A stretch of DNA of 10,742 bases from Verrucomicrobia bacterium 12-59-8 (GCA_002279765.1 NCCR01000138.1:1-10742), one strand, 5' to 3'. Shown: positions 1 to 8,600, counted from the stretch's first letter. The notes: generated by a model not told the origin, from the sequence alone. A program made the numbers and translations.

Positions 1-2
1 TA

Positions 3-638
3 CTGGGCTTTCTGGTAATGTCCTTTCTCTACCTGCTAATCTCGACCTTGAACCACCTGTTTGGCATTCTCAAACCCCACATGGTCAGCGGTGTCTTCGG
101 CAAACTGCAGATCTTCAGCGCGGGCATCATGGGTTTCAGTCATGGTTCGAACGACGCACAGAAAACGATGGGCATCATTGCCCTCGCCCTGCTGGCCGGC
201 ACGAAGTCCGGTGATCTGGCCCAGATTCCGGACTGGCTCGGCTTCCTGCGCATCGAGTCACTGGGTGAGAAGAGCGATCAGATCCCTGTCTGGATCAAGG
301 TGGCGTGCGCCGTGACCATGGCCGCCGGTACGGCCGCCGGTGGCTGGCGCATCATCAAGACCCTCGGTCACAAACTAGTAAAACTACAGCCGGTGCATGG
401 TTTCGCGGCTGAGACAACCGCCGCTACCGTGCTGCTTGTGGCAGCCCATTATGGCATGCCGGTTTCCACCACGCACGCCATCACCACGAGCATCATGGGG
501 GTTGGCACGGCGAAGAGGTTCAATGCCATCAAGTGGAATGTCGTGACGCGCATCGTCTGGGCCTGGGTGCTCACCATTCCAGTCACGGGGCTGCTGGGTT
601 ACATGCTCTTCAAGCTGTTTGGCACGCCGGTGGCGTGA
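3..638 (+). CDS. PiT-family inorganic phosphate transporter, 3' part (5' end outside window)
   Basis: This is the C-terminal part of an integral inner-membrane phosphate permease of the PiT family, which imports phosphate by symport with a cation. The frame is open from base 3 and 211 codons are visible before TGA at 636-638. The start lies off the left edge; the ATG at 18 is internal, since the hydrophobic sequence continues upstream of it. The family's repeated signature is present: SHGSNDAQKTMG at about 138-173, and a second polar motif, MPVSTTHAITTSIMGVG, at about 456-506, inside hydrophobic segments. The last ~30 residues form a further membrane helix (WAWVLTIPVTGLLGYMLF). Sodium versus proton coupling cannot be read from this fragment. 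Its last 29 bases overlap the 3' end of bioA on the other strand. Family assignment is secure; no gene symbol is given because pit-like paralogues are common. Confidence 0.93.
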   Translation: MGFLVMSFLYLLISTLNHLFGILKPHMVSGVFGKLQIFSAGIMGFSHGSNDAQKTMGIIALALLAGTKSGDLAQIPDWLGFLRIESLGEKSDQIPVWIKVACAVTMAAGTAAGGWRIIKTLGHKLVKLQPVHGFAAETTAATVLLVAAHYGMPVSTTHAITTSIMGVGTAKRFNAIKWNVVTRIVWAWVLTIPVTGLLGYMLFKLFGTPVA

Positions 639-1884
639 CCTCGTCCAGGGCTGCCCTTAGAGCGGCTACCATGCGTTCGATTTCGTTCAGGGTGACGCAG
701 AGCGGCGGCATGAGGACGATGGTGTTGCCGATGGGGCGGGTGAGCAGGCCGTGCTTGCGGGCGGCGAGGCAGGCTTTGGCACCGAGGCTCAAATCGGGGG
801 AGTCAATGGTCATGGCGGCGATCATGCCGCATTGGCGGAAGCCCGGGAGATCCGCCATGAGTTCGCCGAAGCGGGCGATTTTGGCGGGGAGTTGTTCGAG
901 CACGTGTTCGTCACGAAACACGCGCAGGCTGGCGAGCGCGGCGGCGCAGCCGAGCTGGCTGCCGGCGTAGCTGTGGCCGTAGAAAAAAGTGCGGCCTTCG
1001 TGGGGTTCGCCGAGGAAGCCTTCGAAGACGCGCTCGGTGGTCAGGGTGACCGCCAAAGGGAGGTAGCCGCCGGTGAGTCCTTTGGCGAGGCAGAGGAAAT
1101 CGGGGACGACGCCTTCATGCTCACAGGCGAACATCTTGCCGGTGCGGCCGAAGCCGGTCATCACCTCGTCGAGGATTAAAAACACATCATGGGACGCACA
1201 CCATGTGTCAAGAGTTTTGAGCATGCCCTGCGGCCAGAGACGCATGCCGGCGGCCCCTTGGATGAGGGGTTCGATGACGACGGCGGCGATGCGGTGGCGG
1301 TCGTCTGCGGTCAGCGAGTCAAGAGCGTCGAGGCTTGAGACGGTGATGACGCGGTAGCCGAAGTCATTGCCGCTGCCTTTGAAGAGAGGGATGCCGCCGA
1401 GGCTGGCGGCACCGAGGGTGTCGCCATGGTAGGCGCGGTCAAAGGCGATGAGGGTGTCGCGCTCCGGCCTGCCGTTTTGCTTCCAATACTGCAAGGCCAT
1501 GCGCACGGCGGACTCGATGGCGGTGGAGCCGTTGTCGGTGAAAAAGGCGCGGGTGATTTTGCCGCCGGGCAGGAGATCGACGAGTTCTTTGGCCAGACGG
1601 ATCGCGGGTTCATGAGTGAAGCCAAGGAAGGAGGTGTGCGCGACCTTGCCGAGCTGCTCAATGATGGCCGCATTGATGGCGGGATGAGTGTGGCCGTGGG
1701 CGTTGGTCCAGATGGAGGCGTTGCCATCGAGGTACTCGTTGCCGAACTGATCGCGCAGGGTGCAGCCATGCCCTTCGACCAGCATCAGCGGAGTGTGATC
1801 TGGTGCACACCACTGCTTCATTGGGGTGAAAGGGTGCCAGAGATGTTGTTGATCGAGGGTGGTCAGGTCGGGAAGATGTGGCAT
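610..1884 (-). CDS. bioA: Adenosylmethionine--8-amino-7-oxononanoate aminotransferase (DAPA synthase)
   Basis: This is a cytoplasmic PLP enzyme of biotin synthesis. It transfers an amino group, classically from S-adenosylmethionine, to 7-keto-8-aminopelargonate (KAPA), giving 7,8-diaminopelargonate (DAPA). The 424 residues match the usual BioA length (~430). LWHPFT at 15-20 is a BioA hallmark. Other class III aminotransferase motifs are DNGSTAIESAVRMA (117-130), AYHGDT (151-156, with the substrate/PLP Tyr-His pair), LDEVMTGFGRTG (238-249, Asp239 expected at the PLP ring nitrogen), CLAKGLTGGYLPLAV (265-279, Lys268 the Schiff-base lysine) and FYGHSYAG (301-308). The ATG at 1884 places LWHPFT at its usual distance from the N-terminus; the ribosome site is weak. 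No other biotin gene is adjacent. It is divergent from the sigma gene across 104-119 bp and convergent with the phosphate transporter. Some homologues use lysine rather than SAM as amino donor, and this cannot be settled here. Confidence 0.93.
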   Translation of the reverse strand: MPHLPDLTTLDQQHLWHPFTPMKQWCAPDHTPLMLVEGHGCTLRDQFGNEYLDGNASIWTNAHGHTHPAINAAIIEQLGKVAHTSFLGFTHEPAIRLAKELVDLLPGGKITRAFFTDNGSTAIESAVRMALQYWKQNGRPERDTLIAFDRAYHGDTLGAASLGGIPLFKGSGNDFGYRVITVSSLDALDSLTADDRHRIAAVVIEPLIQGAAGMRLWPQGMLKTLDTWCASHDVFLILDEVMTGFGRTGKMFACEHEGVVPDFLCLAKGLTGGYLPLAVTLTTERVFEGFLGEPHEGRTFFYGHSYAGSQLGCAAALASLRVFRDEHVLEQLPAKIARFGELMADLPGFRQCGMIAAMTIDSPDLSLGAKACLAARKHGLLTRPIGNTIVLMPPLCVTLNEIERMVAALRAALDEVTPPACQTA

Positions 1885-1988
1885 GAGGTTTGCGTTCTTT
1901 TTACATCACAATCCTTTCTTCATGAACTGGCGTTGTTTAAATTTTTGATGCATTTACTGTCCGCAGCTTTGCCACAGCTTTCTTAGGG
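1885..1988. promoter_or_regulatory. Divergent intergenic spacer between bioA and the sigma gene
   Basis: This AT-richer stretch separates two divergent genes and should carry the promoters of both. No convincing -35/-10 pair could be assigned. The heptamer CAGCTTT occurs twice, at 1964-1970 and 1975-1981. The copies are offset by 11 bp, about one helical turn, just upstream of the sigma start, which would suit a pair of protein-binding half-sites. That role is only a suggestion. No BirA-type biotin operator dyad was recognised. Confidence 0.4.
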
Positions 1989-2003
1989 ATGATGGAGTCT
2001 TAC

Positions 2004-2762
2004 ATGTCCGCAAATAAACACTCAAACTCAGCCGGTCTTCCGGTTGGAAACAGCGGGCTGTTTCCTGCCACCATGTGGTCGATGATCCAGGCGGCCAAAC
2101 ATGAGGAGGATGTATTGACGGGACTGGAAAGGCTGGCCAGGGCCTACTGGCGGCCCCTGTATGTCTTTGCGCGGCAGCGTGGATCTTCCCATGAGGCGGC
2201 CTCGGATGAGGTGCAGGGATTTTTCGAGCATCTGCTGTCGTCTGATATGCTGAAGAATGTGCAGCGCGGCGAAGTGCGGTTCCGCAGTTTTCTGCTGCGG
2301 TGCTTCACCAACTGGCTCTGCAATCAGCATCACCGCAACCATGCAGCGAAGCGTGGCGGCGGAGCGGTTCTGCTGCCCTTGAATGAAATGGACTCGCAGA
2401 CCGCCGAGCCGGCCTTGATTGAAGGGCAGTCACCCGACAAGGCTTTTGACCATGGCTGGGCGCGGGCCATGGTGGATCATGCGATGAAGCGGTTGGAGGG
2501 GGAGCTTGCACAGCGTGATCGCAGTGAGTTTCTGCTGGAATTGCGCCAGCGCACCTTTACCAGCGGCGGTGCGGGTCCTGACTGGGAGGAGATGGCCAGC
2601 CGTCACGGCATGTCGCACGGGGCCGTGCGCAAGGCGGCGACGGATTTGCGCCGGCGGTTTGGCATCCTGCTGCGCACGGAGGTGAGAAACATTGTCTCGA
2701 AGGATGAAGAGGTGGACGACGAGCTGCGCTACCTGGTGAGCCTCTTGTCCATGGCGGCATGA
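2004..2762 (+). CDS. ECF-like sigma-70 family RNA polymerase sigma factor, kinase-linked type
   Basis: This is a small alternative sigma factor, expected to direct RNA polymerase to a specific promoter set. Region 2 (about residues 41-120) has the pattern AYWRPLYVFARQRG, then a QGFFEHLL helix, then RFRSFLLRCFTNWL and a basic patch ending AKRGGG. A region-4 helix-turn-helix follows at about 192-220 (DWEEMASRHGMSHGAVRKAA). FPATMW near the N-terminus matches the opening often seen in Planctomycetota/Verrucomicrobiota sigma factors encoded beside Ser/Thr kinases. The start at 2004 is preferred because GGAG at 1994-1997 lies 6 nt upstream. In-frame ATGs at 1989 and 1992 would add a few residues but have only AGGG abutting them. 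No anti-sigma gene is adjacent. The kinase gene follows 33 bp later (3 bp with its alternative start), suggesting co-transcription. Family assignment is firm; the target promoters are unknown. Confidence 0.88.
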   Translation: MSANKHSNSAGLPVGNSGLFPATMWSMIQAAKHEEDVLTGLERLARAYWRPLYVFARQRGSSHEAASDEVQGFFEHLLSSDMLKNVQRGEVRFRSFLLRCFTNWLCNQHHRNHAAKRGGGAVLLPLNEMDSQTAEPALIEGQSPDKAFDHGWARAMVDHAMKRLEGELAQRDRSEFLLELRQRTFTSGGAGPDWEEMASRHGMSHGAVRKAATDLRRRFGILLRTEVRNIVSKDEEVDDELRYLVSLLSMAA

Positions 2763-2795
2763 AGCGTGTTCGAACCACACGTACTCGTAACCCTC

Positions 2796-5387
2796 ATGAA
2801 CCCTGCCGCCAATGAGACGAACTGCTGCCCAGTCTGCTCTGGCAGGCTGGAGCGCGACGACCTCTGCTTGGTCTGCCTCCTGCGGGAAGGCATGGAGGCA
2901 GATCATTTGACCGGCCAGGAAAACAAGAAATCAGGGCCACCCACGCGTTTTTTGAACCTGCCTTGCGAGTTTGCGGGATACCGGCTGGTGCGTGAGATCG
3001 CCAGCGGCGGGATGGGGATCGTGTATGAGGCGGAGGACATAAAGCTCAAGCGAGTGGTGGCGATGAAGGTGGTGCGCAATGCACAGTTCGCGACAGTTGA
3101 GGAGGCGGCGCGGTTCCGCGCGGAGACGCAGGCCATCGCGCAGCTGGATCATCCGGACATCGTGCCGATCTATGAGAGCGGGGAGGTGGATGGCATGCCC
3201 TACTTCACCATGCGCCTGGCGGAGGGTGGGTCACTGGCAGACCGGTTGAAGAAGCGGGGCATCATGCCGGACCGAAAGGCGGCCACGTTCATGTGCCGGA
3301 TAGCGCGAGCGGTGCAGTATGCGCATGAGCGTGGCGTGCTGCACCGGGATCTGAAGCCGGCGAACATTCTGCTGGATGTGAGCGGGAAGCCGATGCTGTC
3401 GGACTTTGGGCTGGCGAAGCTGCTCGATGCGGAATTTCAACTGACGCGCAGTCATGCGTATGTGGGGACGCCCCATTACATGAGTCCGGAGCAGGCGGCG
3501 GGGAAGGCGAAGGAAGTGACGATGGTGAGTGACGTGTGGGCGCTGGGGGTGATGCTGTTTCAGATGCTGACGGACAAGCTGCCGTTTACCGGAGGCAGTG
3601 CGGTGGAGGTGATGAGGCGGATCACGCAGGAGGAGCCTGAGATCAGTTCGTCGGGAAAGCTGACGATGAGGAAGGAACCGAAGGTGGAAAAGGGGCGGCC
3701 AGAGAATATGTCGGCAGCATCATTGCAACGAGTGCAGACAGATCTGGCCACGCTGATTTTGCGCTGCCTGGAGAAACAGCCTGCGCGGCGATTGCCGAGC
3801 GCGGGGTTTCTGGCGGATGAACTGGACCGCTTTTTGAATGGCCAGCCAATCCTGTCACGATCTGTGGGTTCGTTTGAGCGAGTGTGGAAGCTGGCGCAGC
3901 GCCAAAAGGCGGCGACGCTGGCGATCCTGGGCATCTCGGCTTCGCTGATCGTGGGCACAGTGGTGTCGGTTTATCAGGCTGTGAAGGCGCGTGAGGCGGA
4001 GCAAGTGGCGCTGAGGCAGAGAGCGGAATCGGATGAGATCGCGTCCATCATCCTGGGGACGATGCATGGCACGGACGAGCATCTGGTGGGCCGGGGCATG
4101 GGTCCGGAGCAGATGCGGCAGGAACTGCTGCAACGAGTGAGCGCGTTTCATGGGGATCCGCGACGCAAAGCGGTGATGCTGGATGAGATGTCCAGATTTT
4201 TGAACAAGCCGGCGGACCTGCAGATCTACCGTGAGGTGCTGGCGGAGATGATGTCCCAGCCGGACGGTGATGATCCGCTGCTGTGGTGCATGCGCTACCG
4301 GGTGGCGCTGAAACAGATGCACACAACCGATGCTGCAAGCACGCTGGGCCGGGAATCTCGGGATGAATTGCGCCGGGTGATCGCCTGGCAGGAGTCGCAC
4401 CTGGCGGCGGATGATGGGCAGATCTACAAAACCAAGTATGCGCTGGCAGAAGAACTGGTGCAGAAGGTGAAGAGCACGGAGGCGCTGCAGGAGGCCGAGG
4501 CGCTGCTGCTGTCCTGCCTGGTGAACTATAAAAAGAAAGGCGACAACTTCGACATCATCCTGGGACGCACTGAACTGATGACGGTGATTTACGGCCTGGG
4601 AAGAAAGACGGAGGCTTTGAACCTGGGACGTGAAACCTGCGCCTACGCCATGAAGAAGTACGGCGAGGGACATTCGATCACCGGTCGTGCCTATGGACGT
4701 CTGGCGAAGCACTGCCGCGACGAGGGTCTGGTGGAGGAGTCGATCCAATGCGGGAGGCGTGCGATGGACATCTACTGGCACACGGTGGGGCCGGATTATG
4801 TGAGGGCCAAGGCCACGGTCAAAGCCCTGAGCCAGACGCTGGTGAAGGCCGGTGATCTCGCGGGCAATCTGGAACTGCTGCGCAGAGAAGTGAAGGTGTG
4901 TGACCAGCAGCTAGGGCCGACCCATGACTACACGCTGGTGCGGGTGGAGGCGCTGCTGGCCACACTGCGCCAGATGAAGCTGCACGAAGAGGCGCATGGG
5001 CTCGGCTGTTCATGGCTGGAGCGTGTGCGGTTGATCGAAGGACTGCTGCCACCTGAAGCAGCGGGGCTGCTCATCCAGCATTCACTCACGCTGCTGAAGA
5101 TGGGGCGTGCGGCGGATGCCGGCATACTGCTGCAGGAACTGCCGGCATTGACGGCACAAATGACCGGCGAACTGCCAGCGCTTCCCCGGTTTCTACCGCT
5201 GGCAAACGCTTTGCTGGAATGCGGAAGGCCGCAGGAAGCCAGCCTGATCGTGCGGCGGCTCATCGTCGTGTGCGAACAGCGGCAGGATGAAGATCCGCAG
5301 CTCACGGCGCAAGTATTGTTGAAAGCAAAACAGATGCAGCAGCAGATGGCAACGGTCGCTCCGTCTGAAAGAGGTTTCGGACGATGA
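2796..5387 (+). CDS. Transmembrane Hanks-type Ser/Thr protein kinase with N-terminal zinc ribbon and C-terminal TPR-like region
   Basis: Numbering is from the ATG at 2796 (863 aa). Residues 11-27 form a zinc-ribbon-like motif, C11-x2-C14-x9-C24-x2-C27. The kinase domain spans about 61-345. It has a Gly-rich loop (ASGGMGIVY, first loop glycine replaced by Ala), Lys91 in VAMK, Glu110, the catalytic loop HRDLKPAN (183-190), DFG at 203-205, GTPHYMSPEQ (224-233) and Asp246 in SDVWALGV. All catalytic residues are present, so it should be active. A juxtamembrane stretch (FERVWKLAQRQ) leads to one membrane helix at about 372-396. The C-terminal half is helical, with TPR-like periodicity clearest at about 604-735, and is predicted to be periplasmic. 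It may sense a ligand or bind a partner. An in-frame GTG at 2766 would add 10 residues and start 3 bp after the sigma stop. The substrate is unknown; the adjacent sigma factor is the obvious candidate. Confidence 0.92.
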   Translation: MNPAANETNCCPVCSGRLERDDLCLVCLLREGMEADHLTGQENKKSGPPTRFLNLPCEFAGYRLVREIASGGMGIVYEAEDIKLKRVVAMKVVRNAQFATVEEAARFRAETQAIAQLDHPDIVPIYESGEVDGMPYFTMRLAEGGSLADRLKKRGIMPDRKAATFMCRIARAVQYAHERGVLHRDLKPANILLDVSGKPMLSDFGLAKLLDAEFQLTRSHAYVGTPHYMSPEQAAGKAKEVTMVSDVWALGVMLFQMLTDKLPFTGGSAVEVMRRITQEEPEISSSGKLTMRKEPKVEKGRPENMSAASLQRVQTDLATLILRCLEKQPARRLPSAGFLADELDRFLNGQPILSRSVGSFERVWKLAQRQKAATLAILGISASLIVGTVVSVYQAVKAREAEQVALRQRAESDEIASIILGTMHGTDEHLVGRGMGPEQMRQELLQRVSAFHGDPRRKAVMLDEMSRFLNKPADLQIYREVLAEMMSQPDGDDPLLWCMRYRVALKQMHTTDAASTLGRESRDELRRVIAWQESHLAADDGQIYKTKYALAEELVQKVKSTEALQEAEALLLSCLVNYKKKGDNFDIILGRTELMTVIYGLGRKTEALNLGRETCAYAMKKYGEGHSITGRAYGRLAKHCRDEGLVEESIQCGRRAMDIYWHTVGPDYVRAKATVKALSQTLVKAGDLAGNLELLRREVKVCDQQLGPTHDYTLVRVEALLATLRQMKLHEEAHGLGCSWLERVRLIEGLLPPEAAGLLIQHSLTLLKMGRAADAGILLQELPALTAQMTGELPALPRFLPLANALLECGRPQEASLIVRRLIVVCEQRQDEDPQLTAQVLLKAKQMQQQMATVAPSERGFGR

Positions 5388-5473
5388 ACCCTGCTAAAAG
5401 CGGCTGGCAGAGGCTGAGCAGGCGCTGGTGGTGCAGAAATCCGCCGTCCGCTGAAAATAATTTTCAACTGTGA
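5384..5473 (+). CDS. Possible 29-aa Trp/Arg-rich small ORF overlapping the kinase stop (doubtful)
   Basis: An ATG at 5384 overlaps the kinase stop in an ATGA arrangement typical of translational coupling. AAAGAGG at 5368-5374 lies 9 nt upstream as a plausible ribosome site. The frame reads 29 codons to TGA at 5471-5473 and includes the basic, Trp-rich run RLSRRWWCR. No family is recognised, and an ORF this short can arise by chance. It is listed so it can be tested, not as a confident gene. Confidence 0.15.
   Translation: MNPAKSGWQRLSRRWWCRNPPSAENNFQL
5452..5466. promoter_or_regulatory. AT-rich perfect dyad upstream of the giant surface-protein gene
   Basis: The sequence TGAAAA-TAA-TTTTCA is a perfect 6-bp inverted repeat with a 3-nt spacer, in an AT-rich island within otherwise GC-rich DNA. 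It lies 64 bp upstream of the ATG at 5530. It could be an operator or part of a promoter for the surface protein. As a terminator for the kinase it would be weak, having no GC-rich stem. The function is not determined by the sequence. Confidence 0.3.
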
Positions 5474-5508
5474 GGTAACATGGGGGGCGGGAAGTTGTGG
5501 ATGCCGGT

Positions 5509-5524
5509 TGCACGAATCCGTGCA
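5509..5524. promoter_or_regulatory. Perfect hairpin TGCACG-AATC-CGTGCA just before the surface-protein start codon
   Basis: Two perfect 6-bp arms, four of the six pairs being G-C, flank a 4-nt loop and end 5 nt before the ATG at 5530. The hairpin occupies the place where a Shine-Dalgarno sequence would normally sit, and no such sequence is visible there. In mRNA it could affect translation initiation. In DNA it could be an operator. Either role is inference. Confidence 0.35.
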
Positions 5525-5529
5525 CACCC

Positions 5530-5622
5530 ATGAAAACACATCAACACCTCCTCCGAAAAGTGCCGCACGCGGCGCTCGCAGCGATCCTGTCGCTGTCTCT
5601 AGCCCTAAAACCTGCCTATGCG
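5530..5622 (+). other. Sec signal peptide of the surface protein
   Basis: The first 31 residues have the three classical parts: a basic n-region (MKTHQHLLRK), a hydrophobic core (AALAAILSLSLAL), and a c-region ending PAYA before DPLAG, giving an A-x-A signal peptidase I site after residue 31. This supports both the start at 5530 and export across the inner membrane. Confidence 0.85.
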
Positions 5623-8600
5623 GACCCCCTCGCCGGTGTCCCGTTGACAGGCAGCAACACACTGGATGGCGCCGGCGGCACCATTAGTGGCAACAGTGGC
5701 ACAGGCTACTTTGTCACTTCCGGCAGCCTCGACATCAGCAATGTGACCCTGCAAAATTTCCAAACGACTGGCGGTGAGGGCAGTGGTGGCGGCGGTGGAT
5801 TAGGCGGAGTTCTGTTCATCAATTCGGGAGCGTCAGTCACACTCAACAATGTGAACTTTCTCTCCAACAACGTGATTGGTGGTCAGGGCGGAGTAGGTGC
5901 AGTGGGCGGAGCGCTGAACAACATGTTTACCACGGGGGCCAGCGCCGCCAATGGAGCGAACGGCTATACGCCGACGCAGACGACCTATACAGACATCGGC
6001 GGCACGACTGGCACCAAGGGCTATAATGGCAGCAACAGCATCCTTGGTTTTGGCGGCGCTGGTGGAAATGGCGGAAACGGCGGCAATGGCGGTGACCGCA
6101 ACGAGTCGCTCATCCTCGGTGTCACCATGGCCTCACTGGATGTGGTGGCCGTCGGTATCGAGCTCTCCTCCGCAGCCGGCAATCCATTCACGGTCAATGT
6201 CGCGATTGGCCTCGCGCCGAGTGTCATCAACGCTGGTATCGGTCTCGGCGATGCGGTTGCAGCCCTTGCCTATTTCGACAAGTCGCTGGCTGATGGTCAG
6301 ATTGGCTTAGGCGGAGGCGCTGGCAAAGGCGGCAATGGGGGCAACAGCGGCTTTGGTTTTGGCGGTGCAGCCGGTGGTGACGGCGGAAACGGCGGCATTG
6401 GCGGGGCCAATTGGAGCGGTTCTGCCTACAAGGGTGGTGCCGCAGGCGGTGACGCCGGAGATGGGGGCAATGGCGGCATCGGTGGTTTTGGTGCCGGCGG
6501 CGGCCAAGGCGGCGACGGTGGCCTCGGTGGCGGCGGCGCCGGCTGGGCAGCTTCCGCAGGCTCGCCCGCCGTCCCCGATGTGACTGAGACGGTGACCATC
6601 CCCGCCTCCTACAGCAAGGGGTACATCGACCCTGTGACCCTCCAACGGGTGCAAATCGAAGGCAATCTCCAAAGTATGCCGTCTCCCTACTTTTTTGATC
6701 ATGACAACAACGTCAATACGGCCGCCGTGACCGTGACCGGCAAAGAGGACTCTCCGGCAATGACCCAGGTGATCATCAAGACTCCCGGCACGCCGGCCAT
6801 TGTAGCCGGCCAAGCCGGTTCCCGCCCTGCTGGCCTGGATGGCGCGGCTGGTAGTGGTGGCAATGGTGGATTTGGCGCAGGCGCAGGTGCTAGCGGCGCT
6901 GCCCCTGGAGCGCTCGTGACTGGTGGCAGCGGTGGCAGTGGTTATGGCGGTGCCATCTTTGTGCGTGCAGGAGCAACGCTCACCATCACCGGCAATGCAG
7001 TGTTTGACGGCAACGGCGCGCGCGGTGGCAAGGGCCAGGCTGAAGACGTGAACACCCTCGCAGGAGCACCCGGTGGTGCGGCTGGATCCGATTTGTTTAT
7101 GATGACCGGATCCACAGTGATCCTTAATCCCGGCGCAGGCAACGTGATCACCTTCAACGGCGATCCTTCCGGCACTTCGATTGCCGATGACAGCGCTCCC
7201 TCGGGCACGGCATCCAACATCCGTTCCGGCGAGGGCGCGGACATCACGATCAAAAGCGGCTTGGTGCAGTTCAACGGCACCAACACCTACACCGGCCAGA
7301 CCATCATCGAAGGCGGCACCCTGCAGGCCCAGGACGGCGACGGCATCTACTTTGACAGCAACATCGAGTTCAAAGGCACCCTGACATCGGATGCGGTGCT
7401 GATGGGCAATGGTGATTTCACCCGCTACCTCGGCATCCAAAGCAATCGTTTGCAGTGGACGGGCAGCGGCGGTTTCGCGGCAACGGATGGTGAGTTCAAT
7501 GTGAAGCTTAGCAACGGCCAGACAATGGTCTGGGCCGCCAACAGCTTTGTGCCCAACGGCAGCGCCCTGGTGTTTGGGTCGCTCTATGCAACCGACAACG
7601 TCAACTTCCAGAACAACATCAACCTCAATGGAGGCAACCGCACCATCCTGGTCATCGCTAATGACGCGGATCTGAGCGGAGCTGCGGCGAACACGGACAA
7701 CGCGGTGATGAACGGCATTATCTCCAACGGGTCGCTGACCATCGGTGATGCCACTCATACCGGCATTGTCGTGCTTACAGCAAAAAATACTTACACTGGC
7801 AGCACCACGATCAATGGCGGCGGCCTGGCGCTCTCCGGCAAGGGGTCTTTGACGAGCTCGACGGCGGTGAATCTCGCCAGCAATACCAGCTTTGACATTT
7901 CTGGCATCGATGCCAGCAGCCAGACCATTGCCTCGCTGACCGCAGCCACCAATTCCTCGGTGATTCTGGGTGCGAAGAATCTCACGACGGGAGATGCCAG
8001 CAACACCACGGTGGCGGCTGTCATCAGCGGTGACGGCGGTACCGTGACCAAGCAGGGCAGCGGCAGCATGACTCTGACGGCGGCCAACACCTTCACGGGT
8101 GCCACGACCATCACCGATGGCACGGTTGCTCTCGCAGGAGACGGATCTCTGAATGACACGGCTCCGGTTAACATGACAGGCGCCACCAGCACGTTCGATA
8201 TTTCGGCCATCACCGCCGACAGCGAAACGGTCGGCTCCATCGCCGGCGTGGCCGGCTCCAAGGCGGTGCTGGGTGCGAAAAACTTGACGGCAGGTGACGC
8301 CACCGACACGACGATGGCAGGTGTCATCAGCGGCACAGGCGGTTCCTTGACCAAGCAGGGCACCGGCAAGCTCACTCTCACAGCGGCCAATACTTATACC
8401 AGCGACACCACCGTCGCCAAGGGCACGCTTGCCTTGGTTGATGCCGGCTCCCTGGCAGACAGCACAGCGGTGAAACTGACGGATGCGACGAGCGTTTTGG
8501 ACATTTCGGCCAAAACCGACAGCAGCGAAACCGTTGCCTCCATCTCCAGCGTGGCCAGTTCCTCGGTGGTTCTCGGCGCGAAAAACCTCACCGCAGGTGA

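Noticed and set aside
1426..1986. Plus-strand open frames across bioA (533-970, 751-1179, 1426-1986)
   Set aside because: They are antisense to a full-length BioA with all catalytic motifs.
3855..4781. 308-codon minus-strand open frame inside the kinase gene
   Set aside because: It is antisense to the kinase TM and TPR-like region. The His/Arg/Gln-rich translation has no domain and the plus strand is clearly coding.
5388..5460. Rho-independent terminator after the kinase gene
   Set aside because: Only a loose AGCGG/CCGCT pairing (5399-5403 with 5448-5452) with a long loop and no T-run was seen.
5470..5485. TAACAT (5476-5481) as a -10 box for the surface-protein gene
   Set aside because: It matches only 4 of 6 consensus bases, has no -35 at suitable spacing, and the sigma factor that reads this gene is unknown.
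6307..7758. Long 483-codon open frame on the minus strand
   Set aside because: It lies wholly antisense to the surface protein, whose frame has a signal peptide and recognised repeats. Its Val/Ala/Thr/His-rich translation mirrors the GGC/ACC-rich coding strand and has no recognisable domain.
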